Assembly: GCA_013813345.1 (NCBI GenBank)
Contig: JACCRW010000197.1
Location: 1-7,406 of the forward strand
Source of the DNA: Actinomycetota bacterium
Lineage (GTDB): Bacteria; Actinomycetota; Thermoleophilia; Gaiellales; Gaiellaceae
Length of the DNA stretch: 7,406 nt
Reading direction: 5' to 3'
The position numbers were made by a program, and so were the translations under genes. How positions within the stretch are numbered: the first letter of the stretch is position 1; each line of letters starts with the position of its first letter. The notes beneath the pieces are model-generated. The model did no database searches and had not been told where the DNA came from. It was given only the letters and a program-made list of their open reading frames with translations. This document shows positions 1-5,384 of the stretch, in pieces.

Positions 1-885
1 GGCGCCGAGCTCGCGAAGCAGGAGGCCTCGATCGCCCAGCGCGAGCGAGGGCTCGAGCGACTCCACACCGACTTCGAAGGCCGGGAGGCCGAGCTCGCGG
101 CCCGGATCGACTCCCGGGAGCTCGTCCTCGCGACGCGCGAGACGAGCCTGCGCGAGCAGGAGCAGGAGCTCGGCGAGCGCGATCGCACGGTTGCCGAGCG
201 CGAGCGGGAGCTCGTCAAGGCTCGCGCCACGGTCAGCGCGCGTGAGGAGTCGTTCCAGGCACGTGAAGCGGAGCTCCGCGCGAAGTCCGACCGGCTCGCC
301 GCCGATCTCGAACGGCTCGACGAGGCACGCTCGAGCGTCGTCGAGACGGACGGCGAGGTGGTCGCCCGCTCGACCGAGCTCGCCGCCAAGGAGAGCGAGC
401 TCGCCGCCAGGGAGGCCGAGCTGAATCGGCGCGCCTCGCAGCTCCGCCGCGACGAGGCCGATCAGCAGAGCGCGGCGCACCTGGAGGACGAGGCCCGGCG
501 CCTCGACGATTTTCGGCTCGAGCTCGCGGCCCGCGAGGCCGAGGTCAGCTCCAGCGAGACGCTGCTCGAATCGCACCGGGCGCGTGTCGAGCGGCGCGAG
601 CAGCGGCTCGGCTCGACCGAGGAGTCGATCTCCGACCGGATGCGCGAGCTCGACGAGCGCGAGGGCGAGATCGAGGGCCGCTGGGCCCGGCTCGAGGCGG
701 ACTTCGAGCTCCGCGACGTCAAGCTCGAGCAGCGGGAGACGACGATCAACGAGCTCGAGCAGCGCCTCGGCAAGAAGGAGACCGATCTCGCCCAGTACGT
801 CGGCCAGCTCCAGAGCCAGATGGAGCGGCGCGAGTCGGATTGGTGGGCGAAGCAGCTCGGACATCCGGTTTCAGCTCCCGAATAG
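1..885 (+). CDS. Long coiled-coil protein of unknown function (3' part)
   Basis: Frame 1 is open from the first base to a TAG at 883-885, giving 294 residues of a protein whose start lies upstream of the window. Nearly the whole visible part is a predicted coiled coil rich in Glu, Arg, Ala and Leu. Long stretches place a single hydrophobic residue exactly every seven residues: L4, I11, L18, F25, L32, and later a run of eight L/V/F positions roughly between residues 55 and 104. Short motifs such as REAEL and AAREAE recur. The last 15 or so residues (DWWAKQLGHPVSAPE) leave the heptad pattern and form a short tail. No catalytic motif or membrane segment is visible. It could be a cytoskeletal or scaffold-like protein, or the coiled-coil arm of a larger protein whose head domain is upstream. 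Similarity searches of such sequences are dominated by composition, so I assign no family. The reading frame and coiled coil are well supported; the function is unknown. Confidence 0.85.
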   Translation, partial: GAELAKQEASIAQRERGLERLHTDFEGREAELAARIDSRELVLATRETSLREQEQELGERDRTVAERERELVKARATVSAREESFQAREAELRAKSDRLAADLERLDEARSSVVETDGEVVARSTELAAKESELAAREAELNRRASQLRRDEADQQSAAHLEDEARRLDDFRLELAAREAEVSSSETLLESHRARVERREQRLGSTEESISDRMRELDEREGEIEGRWARLEADFELRDVKLEQRETTINELEQRLGKKETDLAQYVGQLQSQMERRESDWWAKQLGHPVSAPE

Positions 886-904
886 GGCTTGCGAAAAAGG
901 CGAG

Positions 905-910
905 TACAGT
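905..910 (+). promoter_or_regulatory. Possible -10 hexamer (TACAGT) for the metallopeptidase gene
   Basis: TACAGT fits the TANNNT form of actinobacterial -10 boxes and lies 37 bases before the TTG start. It sits in the loop of a small inverted repeat (GGCGA at 899-903, TCGCC at 911-915). No -35 hexamer is placed at 16-19 bases. This is a weak call made by position and consensus only. Confidence 0.25.
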
Positions 911-933
911 TCGCCCGTTCTCTTTGCATCCGA

Positions 934-942
934 GGGGGAGGT
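934..942 (+). promoter_or_regulatory. Ribosome binding site that decides a TTG start
   Basis: GGGGGAGGT ends five bases before the TTG at 948. It is a strong Shine-Dalgarno match with normal spacing. The in-frame ATG at 969 is 26 bases away, which is too far, so the TTG is preferred and it also gives the complete signal peptide. Confidence 0.7.
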
Positions 943-947
943 AGGAC

Positions 948-1973
948 TTGACTCGCACACGCACGATCATGCTCGGCCTGGCCGCGTTGGCCCTGGTCGT
1001 CTTCGCGACGGCCGCCGGCGCCGCCAAGCCGGGGAACGGCGCCTCGACGGGCACGGGCCAGGTGTTCTTTCCGAATCCGGTCGCGTCTCTGCAGGATCAG
1101 ACGCTGACCGACCAGAAGGACGCCGACTACGCCGCGCTCCAGCCCGCGTACCGACGCGTCACGCTCACGAACCTTGACGGCAGCGGCACGCTGACCGGCG
1201 ACTACGCGAACATCCGCAACGAGACCGGAAACAACGCGTACTCGCCCGACAACGTCTTCGTCTACACGCGCAGCGACGACCGCTTCGAACAGGTGATGGC
1301 GTACTACTGGATCACGGAGGCACAGAAGTACTTCCAGACGCTCGGGTTCGGAACCGGCAGGACCTATCGACCGGTCAACGAGGAGTCCCAAGATCTGCGG
1401 ATCAACCAGTGGGGCGCCGACAACTCGTACTCGTGGGACAAGCACGACATCATTCGGCTCGGCAAGGGAGGCGTCGACGATGCCGAGGACGCCGAGGTAA
1501 TCCTGCACGAATACGGCCACGCGGTTCACGACGCGCAGGGCGTCGACCTCCAGGGTGTCGAGGCGGGCGGGATCGGCGAGGGCTTCGGCGACTACCTCGC
1601 CGTGACGATCTCGAACCACATTGCGCCGACGCCGGATGCGCCGTGCGTCGCCGATTGGGACGCGGTCTCGTACACGTCGACGGTTCCCCACTGCCTGCGG
1701 CGGATCGACACGTCCGCGCACTATCCGGAGAGCCTCTCAACGACGAGTGTGCACCGGAACGGCCTGATCTGGTCGGCGTCGCTCTGGGACATCCGGAACG
1801 CGATCGGTCGCGTCCAGGCGGACACGACGATCCTCGAGGCGCACTTTTCGATGGGCGTCGTGACGACGATGCCGTACGCGGCCGAGATCATCGTGCAGAC
1901 CGCGCAGAAGCTCTACGACGCTGGCATCGCGGCCGAGGTGCGGTTGGCCTTCGAGGCGCGCGGCATCCTCTAG
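948..1973 (+). CDS. Small secreted zinc metallopeptidase, M36 (fungalysin)-like gluzincin
   Basis: The protein has 341 residues and starts at TTG. Residues 1-26 are a signal peptide: a short Arg-containing n-region, a hydrophobic core of Leu/Ala/Val, and an Ala-rich cleavage region around AAGAA, so export is expected. HEYGH at 187-191 is the HExxH zinc motif (H187 and H191 ligands, E188 general base). GEGFGDY at 210-216 supplies E211 as the likely third ligand, as in the EGWSD motif of fungalysins. The segment VHRNGLIWSASLWDI (268-282) matches the conserved VHxxGEVW region of M36, with H269 as a candidate transition-state residue. C233 and C249 could form a disulfide. The enzyme is shorter than typical M36 proteins, with only about 90 residues between the signal peptide and the conserved core, so the usual large propeptide is missing or reduced. 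Substrate is unknown. Catalytic residues are seen; family membership follows from known motifs. Confidence 0.85.
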   Translation: MTRTRTIMLGLAALALVVFATAAGAAKPGNGASTGTGQVFFPNPVASLQDQTLTDQKDADYAALQPAYRRVTLTNLDGSGTLTGDYANIRNETGNNAYSPDNVFVYTRSDDRFEQVMAYYWITEAQKYFQTLGFGTGRTYRPVNEESQDLRINQWGADNSYSWDKHDIIRLGKGGVDDAEDAEVILHEYGHAVHDAQGVDLQGVEAGGIGEGFGDYLAVTISNHIAPTPDAPCVADWDAVSYTSTVPHCLRRIDTSAHYPESLSTTSVHRNGLIWSASLWDIRNAIGRVQADTTILEAHFSMGVVTTMPYAAEIIVQTAQKLYDAGIAAEVRLAFEARGIL

Positions 1974-1980
1974 AGCAAGA

Positions 1981-2035
1981 TTCGGGAAAGCGAGAGGCCC
2001 GCGCGGGGGCGGGCCTCTCTCCCGAACGCTCCTTT
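1981..2035 (+). terminator. Strong hairpin terminator after the metallopeptidase gene
   Basis: GAGAGGCCCGC (1992-2002) pairs perfectly with GCGGGCCTCTC (2009-2019) around a six-base loop. An outer stem TTCGGGA (1981-1987) pairs with TCCCGAA (2020-2026) across a four-base bulge on the left side only. The total is 18 base pairs, mostly G-C. A short CTTTTC run follows at about 2031-2036. The T tract is weak, as is common in high-GC bacteria. It lies eight bases after the stop codon, which supports termination there. Confidence 0.8.
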
Positions 2036-2143
2036 TCTGGGCCAGACGGCTCCTCCGACGGGCGGAAGAAACGTCTGGAGGGGGAGAGGAGTAGCGCCCG
2101 GTCGTGTATCCATGTCATATCCGGCGGTCGGATACCAGGGCGC

Positions 2144-2149
2144 TACACT
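2144..2149 (+). promoter_or_regulatory. -10 box of a leaderless pdxS promoter
   Basis: TACACT is a good TANNNT hexamer and is followed, after exactly seven bases, by the GTG at 2157. Transcription would start at or next to the start codon. No Shine-Dalgarno sequence lies before that GTG. The same hexamer with the same seven-base gap precedes pdxT. No clear -35 hexamer is visible. Confidence 0.6.
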
Positions 2150-2156
2150 CATTCCC

Positions 2157-3041
2157 GTGAGCGAAACCGGCACGATGCGGGTTAAGAGTGGTCTCGCCGA
2201 GATGCTGAAGGGCGGCGTGATCATGGACGTCGTCAACGCGGAGCAGGCGAAGATCGCCGAGGACGCGGGTGCCGTCGCGGTGATGGCGCTCGAGCGCGTC
2301 CCGGCCGACATCCGCCGCGACGGAGGCGTCTCGCGGATGTCCGATCCGGCGATGATCGAGCAGATCCAGGAGGCCGTCTCGATTCCCGTGATGGCAAAGT
2401 GCCGGATCGGCCACTTCGCCGAGGCGCAGATCCTGCAGGCGCTCGAGGTCGACTACATCGACGAGTCCGAGGTGCTGACGCCTGCCGATATCGCGCATCA
2501 CGTCGACAAGTGGGCGTTCGCGGTTCCGTTCGTCTGCGGCGCGACGAACCTTGGCGAGGCGCTGCGCCGGATCGCCGAGGGCGCGGCGATGATCCGGACG
2601 AAGGGCGAGGCGGGGACGGGCGACGTCGTCAACGCGGTCACGCACATGCGCGCGGTCTACGGCGGGATCCGCCGGCTCGGCTCGCTGCGCACGGAGGAGC
2701 TCTACGCCGAGGCGAAGGAGCTGCGCGCGCCTTACGAGCTCGTTCGTTGGGTGGCGGAGAACGGCCGCCTCCCGGTCGTCACCTTCACCGCCGGCGGGAT
2801 CGCGACTCCCGCGGACGCCTCCCTCTGCATGCAGCTCGGCGCGGACGGGGTGTTCGTCGGCTCCGGAATCTTCAAGTCGGGCGATCCCGCGCTGCGTGCG
2901 AAGGCGATCGTCGAGGCGACGACGCACTACGCCGACGCCGAGATCCTCGCGCGCGTCTCAGCCGGTCTCGGCGAGCCAATGGTCGGGATCTCGACCTCGA
3001 CGCTCGAGCCCAGCGAGTTGCTCGAGACCCGCGGCTGGTAG
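2157..3041 (+). CDS. pdxS: Pyridoxal 5'-phosphate synthase, lyase subunit PdxS
   Basis: PdxS (SNZ/Pdx1 family) condenses ribose 5-phosphate, glyceraldehyde 3-phosphate and ammonia into pyridoxal 5'-phosphate in the cytoplasm; the ammonia comes from PdxT. The product is 294 residues, the normal family length, and collinear with the Bacillus enzyme. D24 (IMDVV), K81 (VMAKCRIGH, Schiff base to the pentose) and K149 (IRTKGEAGTG, second lysine) fall at the same numbers as the known catalytic residues. GGIATPAD (213-220) and GADGVFVGSGIFKS (228-241) form the phosphate-binding region. I chose GTG 2157 because the product then begins MSETGT, as in relatives. An in-frame ATG at 2112 would add 15 unrelated residues and would place the TACACT promoter inside the gene. 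Residue 82 is Cys where Ala is more usual. pdxT, normally adjacent, lies 2.3 kb downstream here. Confidence 0.97.
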   Translation: MSETGTMRVKSGLAEMLKGGVIMDVVNAEQAKIAEDAGAVAVMALERVPADIRRDGGVSRMSDPAMIEQIQEAVSIPVMAKCRIGHFAEAQILQALEVDYIDESEVLTPADIAHHVDKWAFAVPFVCGATNLGEALRRIAEGAAMIRTKGEAGTGDVVNAVTHMRAVYGGIRRLGSLRTEELYAEAKELRAPYELVRWVAENGRLPVVTFTAGGIATPADASLCMQLGADGVFVGSGIFKSGDPALRAKAIVEATTHYADAEILARVSAGLGEPMVGISTSTLEPSELLETRGW

Positions 3042-3083
3042 ATCGCAGCGGAGGCGCGCGGCCGAAAAGCGCACCAAGAGAAT

Positions 3084-3106
3084 GCTTGTGTTCATTGCAC
3101 ACAAGC
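3084..3106 (+). repeat. 23-bp near-palindromic element, copy 1
   Basis: The element has arms GCTTGTG (3084-3090) and CACAAGC (3100-3106) around the nine-base centre TTCATTGCA. It lies 42 bases after the pdxS stop. It matches copy 3 (5331-5353) in the same orientation and the reverse complement of copy 2 (3688-3710). Differences are one G/A change in the centre and the first base in copy 3. Flanking bases are unrelated, so the conserved unit is about 22-23 bp. It could be a protein-binding site, a short REP-like element or a weak hairpin terminator; there is no T tract after it. Confidence 0.8.
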
Positions 3107-3165
3107 TGCTCTTTCGCTCATTTCTCGTGACTCTTCGGTAGCAACTTCTCGGGCACGCTTGGCTC

Positions 3166-3495
3166 GTGCGCTTTGCCGTACCCGGAAACGATCCTCGGCT
3201 CGTCGGTCTCGTCCGCCGGCTCGACCGCGACGGCGTCTCGATGGCGGAGACGTGGCGAGCGGTCGGCGCCGGCGCGAACCGGCTCGGGCTCAGGCGTCCC
3301 GGCTACGGTCTCGTCCGTCAACTGGTCAGGCTCGAGCGCTTTCGGCGCAGAGTCCGGAACGAGACGATCGCTGCATTGAAGAAGGCCGCCTCGGGGTTCG
3401 CCGCCGGCCGCGCCCCATTTCGACCGCTGCTCGCCGATCTCGAGCGGATCGGCTGGCGAACGGGTCTCGTGTTTGATCCGCACGAGCCGCCGTAG
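3166..3495 (+). CDS. Small HTH-like hypothetical protein
   Basis: The product has 109 residues, is basic and is predicted helical. Codon use has the same strong G/C third-position bias as the core genes, which supports a real gene. Residues 8-54 (DPRLVGLVRRLDRDGVSMAETWRAVG followed by LGLRRPGYGLVRQLV) resemble a helix-turn-helix of the kind seen in small actinobacterial proteins: helix, Gly turn, helix, then an R-P-x-Y-x-x-V-R recognition-like helix. The rest is Arg-rich and ends with FDPHEPP. The GTG start has neither a clear Shine-Dalgarno nor a -10 at leaderless distance; ATG 3241 (residue 26) is a possible but less likely start because it would cut the domain. It sits between pdxS and the repeats. 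DNA binding is inferred only from fold-like appearance; no specific function is known to me. Confidence 0.6.
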   Translation: MRFAVPGNDPRLVGLVRRLDRDGVSMAETWRAVGAGANRLGLRRPGYGLVRQLVRLERFRRRVRNETIAALKKAASGFAAGRAPFRPLLADLERIGWRTGLVFDPHEPP

Positions 3496-3687
3496 GGCGG
3501 CACACCGCGCCGTCCTAGCCAAACGCCGGGCTACCAAGGGATCCGTCTCGTCCTTCGACGGCGCGCACTCGTCGGCGCGCGGGAGGAAGCGACCGTGGTC
3601 AGCGTCACGCGCCTTCACAGCCACCAAGCTGCGTCGCGCCACCACCTTCGGGGCGAACCACGCGCGGGCGCTCGCGGGCCTGAAGAC
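3496..3687. other. Non-coding stretch before the repeat cluster
   Basis: No convincing gene is seen on either strand. Reading frames that cross it depend on start codons in other genes or run through the repeats on both sides. There is a short CGACGGCGCGC / CGTCGGCGCGC near-repeat at about 3557-3580. I see no tRNA, promoter or terminator that I can support. Together with the repeats that follow, it forms a gene-free region of 451 bases up to the ankyrin gene. Confidence 0.5.
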
Positions 3688-3710
3688 GCTTGTGCGCAAT
3701 GAACACAAGC
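3688..3710 (-). repeat. 23-bp near-palindromic element, copy 2 (inverted)
   Basis: On the plus strand this reads GCTTGTG (3688-3694), centre CGCAATGAA, CACAAGC (3704-3710). Its reverse complement is identical to copy 3 over 22 bases and differs from copy 1 at one base. It lies five bases before the 95-bp tandem array. With copy 3 it forms an inverted pair that encloses the array and the ankyrin gene. Confidence 0.8.
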
Positions 3711-3715
3711 GCTGG

Positions 3716-3905
3716 TAGGCTCGCAGCGCGTTTGAGGACGCAGCCGGTTCGCGGGCAGGGCAGAGCCCACCTCGTAGCTTTGTCGCAGCGCTTGTTCGAT
3801 CTCTTTCCCGTAGGCTCGCAGCGCGTTCGAGGACGCAGCCGGTCCGCGGGCAGGGCAGAGCCCACCTCGTAGCTTCGTCGCAGCGCTTGTTCGATCTCTT
3901 TCCCG
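3716..3905. repeat. Two tandem 95-bp repeat units
   Basis: Unit 1 is 3716-3810 and unit 2 is 3811-3905. Both begin TAGGCTCGCAGCGCGTT and end GATCTCTTTCCCG, with no gap between them. They differ at three positions, all T in unit 1 and C in unit 2, so 92 of 95 bases are identical. Each contains a small GGGC-AGA-GCCC hairpin. The length is not a multiple of three, so any reading frame through both units would change frame between them, which argues against coding. The second unit ends 41 bases before the ankyrin gene start, so the array occupies that gene's upstream region. The high identity suggests recent duplication or selection. The family and function are unknown. Confidence 0.9.
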
Positions 3906-3932
3906 CCCGAGTACGCGGACACCGGGCACGAC

Positions 3933-3942
3933 GGGAGGAGGT
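3933..3942 (+). promoter_or_regulatory. Ribosome binding site of the ankyrin gene
   Basis: GGGAGGAGGT ends four bases before the GTG at 3947 and is nearly perfectly complementary to the 16S 3' end. It decides the start against an in-frame ATG at 3887, which lies inside the second 95-bp repeat and would add 20 residues encoded partly by repeat DNA. Confidence 0.8.
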
Positions 3943-3946
3943 CGCA

Positions 3947-5329
3947 GTGAATCTCGAGCAGCTTCGCAAGCAGGCAAAGGAGCTCGTCCGCGCCGCGCGC
4001 GCCGGCGACGGGACCGCGCTCGCGCGCCTCGGTGAGCTGAAGCCGATTCTCGCAAACGGGCAACTCGTGCTCGCGCGGGAGCACGGCTACTCGAGCTGGC
4101 CGGCGCTCGTGCACGCCCTCGAGGCGAATCTCGAGAGCTTCGTGGTCGCGGCGACCGAGGGACGGCGCGGACGTGCCGAGGCTCTGCTCGCCGCGCGGCC
4201 GGAGCTCGAGCGGGATCCTTGGGCGTGGCTCGTCCTCGGTCGTGGGTGGAACGGCGATCCGAACGAGCCGGGCGGGCCGCGCGGCTGGTCGCCGCTCCAC
4301 TACGTCTGCCATTCCGCATTCGCAAGCGTGCCGCTCGCACGGGAGCTGCTCGAGCGCGGCGCCGACCCGAACGCGTACTACGCGAACGAGTACGGGCCGA
4401 TGTCCGTGCTCTACGGCGCGGCGGGTGTGCTTCACGATCCGGAGCTGACCGCGCTGCTGCTCCGGTCGGGAGCCGATCCGAACGGTGAGCCGCGGCGCGG
4501 CGACGCGCTCTACCACGCCTGCGAGGCCGAGTCGACCGAGTGCCTGCGCCTCCTGCTGGAACATGGCGCCGAGCCGAACGGGACGAACGCGCTGGCCCAC
4601 GCCCTCGACTACGAGCGGCTGAAGCACGTACGACTGCTCCTCGACGCGGGTGCAGACCCGAACGAGGGCGCGCTCCTCGCGCATGCGGTGCGCCGCGGGC
4701 GTGGATCCGAACTCGTGCGCCTGCTCGCGGAGCACGGCGCCGACCTCGACGCGCTCGGCGGAGAGACGTGGCGCGGCGACGTGCCGCTTCGCACCGCCTA
4801 TCAGCACGCGATGCTCAGGGGCCGCTTGGACGTGGCCGAGACGCTGGCAGGGCTCGGCGCCTCGACCGAGGTGGCGCCGGCCGATCTCGCGATCGCGGCC
4901 GTCACCCGTGGGGAGCAGCCGGAGCGGTGGCTGCCGCCCGAGCTCGATCCGGACGCCCAGGAGGTGCTGATCCTCACCGCGCTCGCTGGTCGCGTCGACC
5001 TCGTCGTGGAACTGGTGGGGGTCGATTTCCGCGGCGTCGTCGGCGGCAGCCCGGAGGGGACGCTGCTCCACCACGCCGCGTGGGTCGGAAATCCAGACAT
5101 CGTCGCAAGGCTGCTGGCGGCCGGCTCGGACGCGGCGGCCACATCGTTCGCGACGTACTCGACGCCGCTAGGCTGCGCCGCACTCGGCTCGCAGTACCAC
5201 TTGCTTCCAGGCCGCGACTACGTCGCGGTCGCAGAGCTGCTCGTACAGGCGGGAGCCGAGATCGAGCCTCGCTTTCTCGACGTTGCCGAGGGCGAGCTCG
5301 CGGCGTGGCTGGAGGAGCGGCTCGGCTGA
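3947..5329 (+). CDS. Ankyrin-repeat protein with N-terminal LEQLRKQAKEL module
   Basis: The product has 460 residues with no signal peptide or membrane segment, so it is likely cytoplasmic. Residues 1-60 form a helical module (LEQLRKQAKELVRAARAGD, then LVLAREHGYSSWPAL) that recurs at the start of many bacterial ankyrin proteins. Residues from about 112 to 440 hold roughly eight or nine ankyrin repeats. The clearest end in LLERGADPNA (134-143), LLRSGADPNG (171-180), LLEHGAEPNG (203-212), LLDAGADPNE (231-240), LLAEHGADLDA (259-269), LLAAGSDAAA (389-398) and LLVQAGAEIE (431-440). The region around 310-365 is diverged. The C-terminus is a short acidic helix. Ankyrin stacks bind proteins; the partner is unknown and no enzymatic domain is seen. 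The gene follows the 95-bp repeats and ends one base before copy 3 of the 23-bp element. It separates pdxS from pdxT, so it is probably an insertion. No function in vitamin B6 synthesis is implied. Confidence 0.9.
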   Translation: MNLEQLRKQAKELVRAARAGDGTALARLGELKPILANGQLVLAREHGYSSWPALVHALEANLESFVVAATEGRRGRAEALLAARPELERDPWAWLVLGRGWNGDPNEPGGPRGWSPLHYVCHSAFASVPLARELLERGADPNAYYANEYGPMSVLYGAAGVLHDPELTALLLRSGADPNGEPRRGDALYHACEAESTECLRLLLEHGAEPNGTNALAHALDYERLKHVRLLLDAGADPNEGALLAHAVRRGRGSELVRLLAEHGADLDALGGETWRGDVPLRTAYQHAMLRGRLDVAETLAGLGASTEVAPADLAIAAVTRGEQPERWLPPELDPDAQEVLILTALAGRVDLVVELVGVDFRGVVGGSPEGTLLHHAAWVGNPDIVARLLAAGSDAAATSFATYSTPLGCAALGSQYHLLPGRDYVAVAELLVQAGAEIEPRFLDVAEGELAAWLEERLG

Positions 5330-5330
5330 G

Positions 5331-5353
5331 ACTTGTGTTCATTGCGCACAAGC
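5331..5353 (+). repeat. 23-bp near-palindromic element, copy 3
   Basis: ACTTGTG (5331-5337), centre TTCATTGCG, CACAAGC (5347-5353). It starts right after the ankyrin stop codon and ends 18 bases before the pdxT -10 box, so its right arm lies where a -35 box would be. It is an exact reverse complement of copy 2 over 22 bases. A role as operator for pdxT is possible by position, but copy 1 lies after pdxS and not in a promoter, which argues for a more general element. Confidence 0.8.
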
Positions 5354-5371
5354 GCACCTCGCGAGCGCTTC

Positions 5372-5377
5372 TACACT
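5372..5377 (+). promoter_or_regulatory. -10 box of a leaderless pdxT promoter
   Basis: TACACT, preceded by C as at pdxS, stands exactly seven bases before the ATG at 5385. There is no Shine-Dalgarno sequence between them. The arrangement is the same as at pdxS, suggesting that both subunits are transcribed from matched but separate promoters. Confidence 0.6.
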
Positions 5378-5384
5378 TGTCCAC

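Noticed and set aside
462..1721. A 419-codon open frame on the minus strand
   Set aside because: It is antisense to the coiled-coil and metallopeptidase genes, both supported by motifs and codon use; its product is low-complexity Arg/Val-rich.
2112..2156. Upstream ATG start for pdxS
   Set aside because: The extra 15 residues are not part of the PdxS family, no ribosome binding site is at proper distance, and the likely promoter lies within this stretch.
3084..3106. Rho-independent terminator of pdxS
   Set aside because: The stem is only seven pairs with a nine-base loop and no T tract follows; the inverted copy elsewhere is not behind a gene. It was kept as a repeat, with termination only a possibility.
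3496..3687. tRNA or other structured RNA gene before the tandem repeats
   Set aside because: No cloverleaf with a TTC-type T arm could be placed; GC-rich short palindromes there are expected by composition.
3716..3905. CRISPR array
   Set aside because: Two abutting 95-bp units without spacers, and no cas genes.
3605..5074. A 489-codon open frame on the minus strand across the repeats and the ankyrin gene
   Set aside because: It is antisense to a clear ankyrin gene with a strong ribosome binding site, runs through non-coding tandem repeats and shows no domain; long antisense frames are common at this GC content.
3688..5353. Integron attC-like sites or a gene cassette array
   Set aside because: The 23-bp elements lack the GTTRRRY/RYYYAAC core and the long imperfect stem of attC; no integrase is present.
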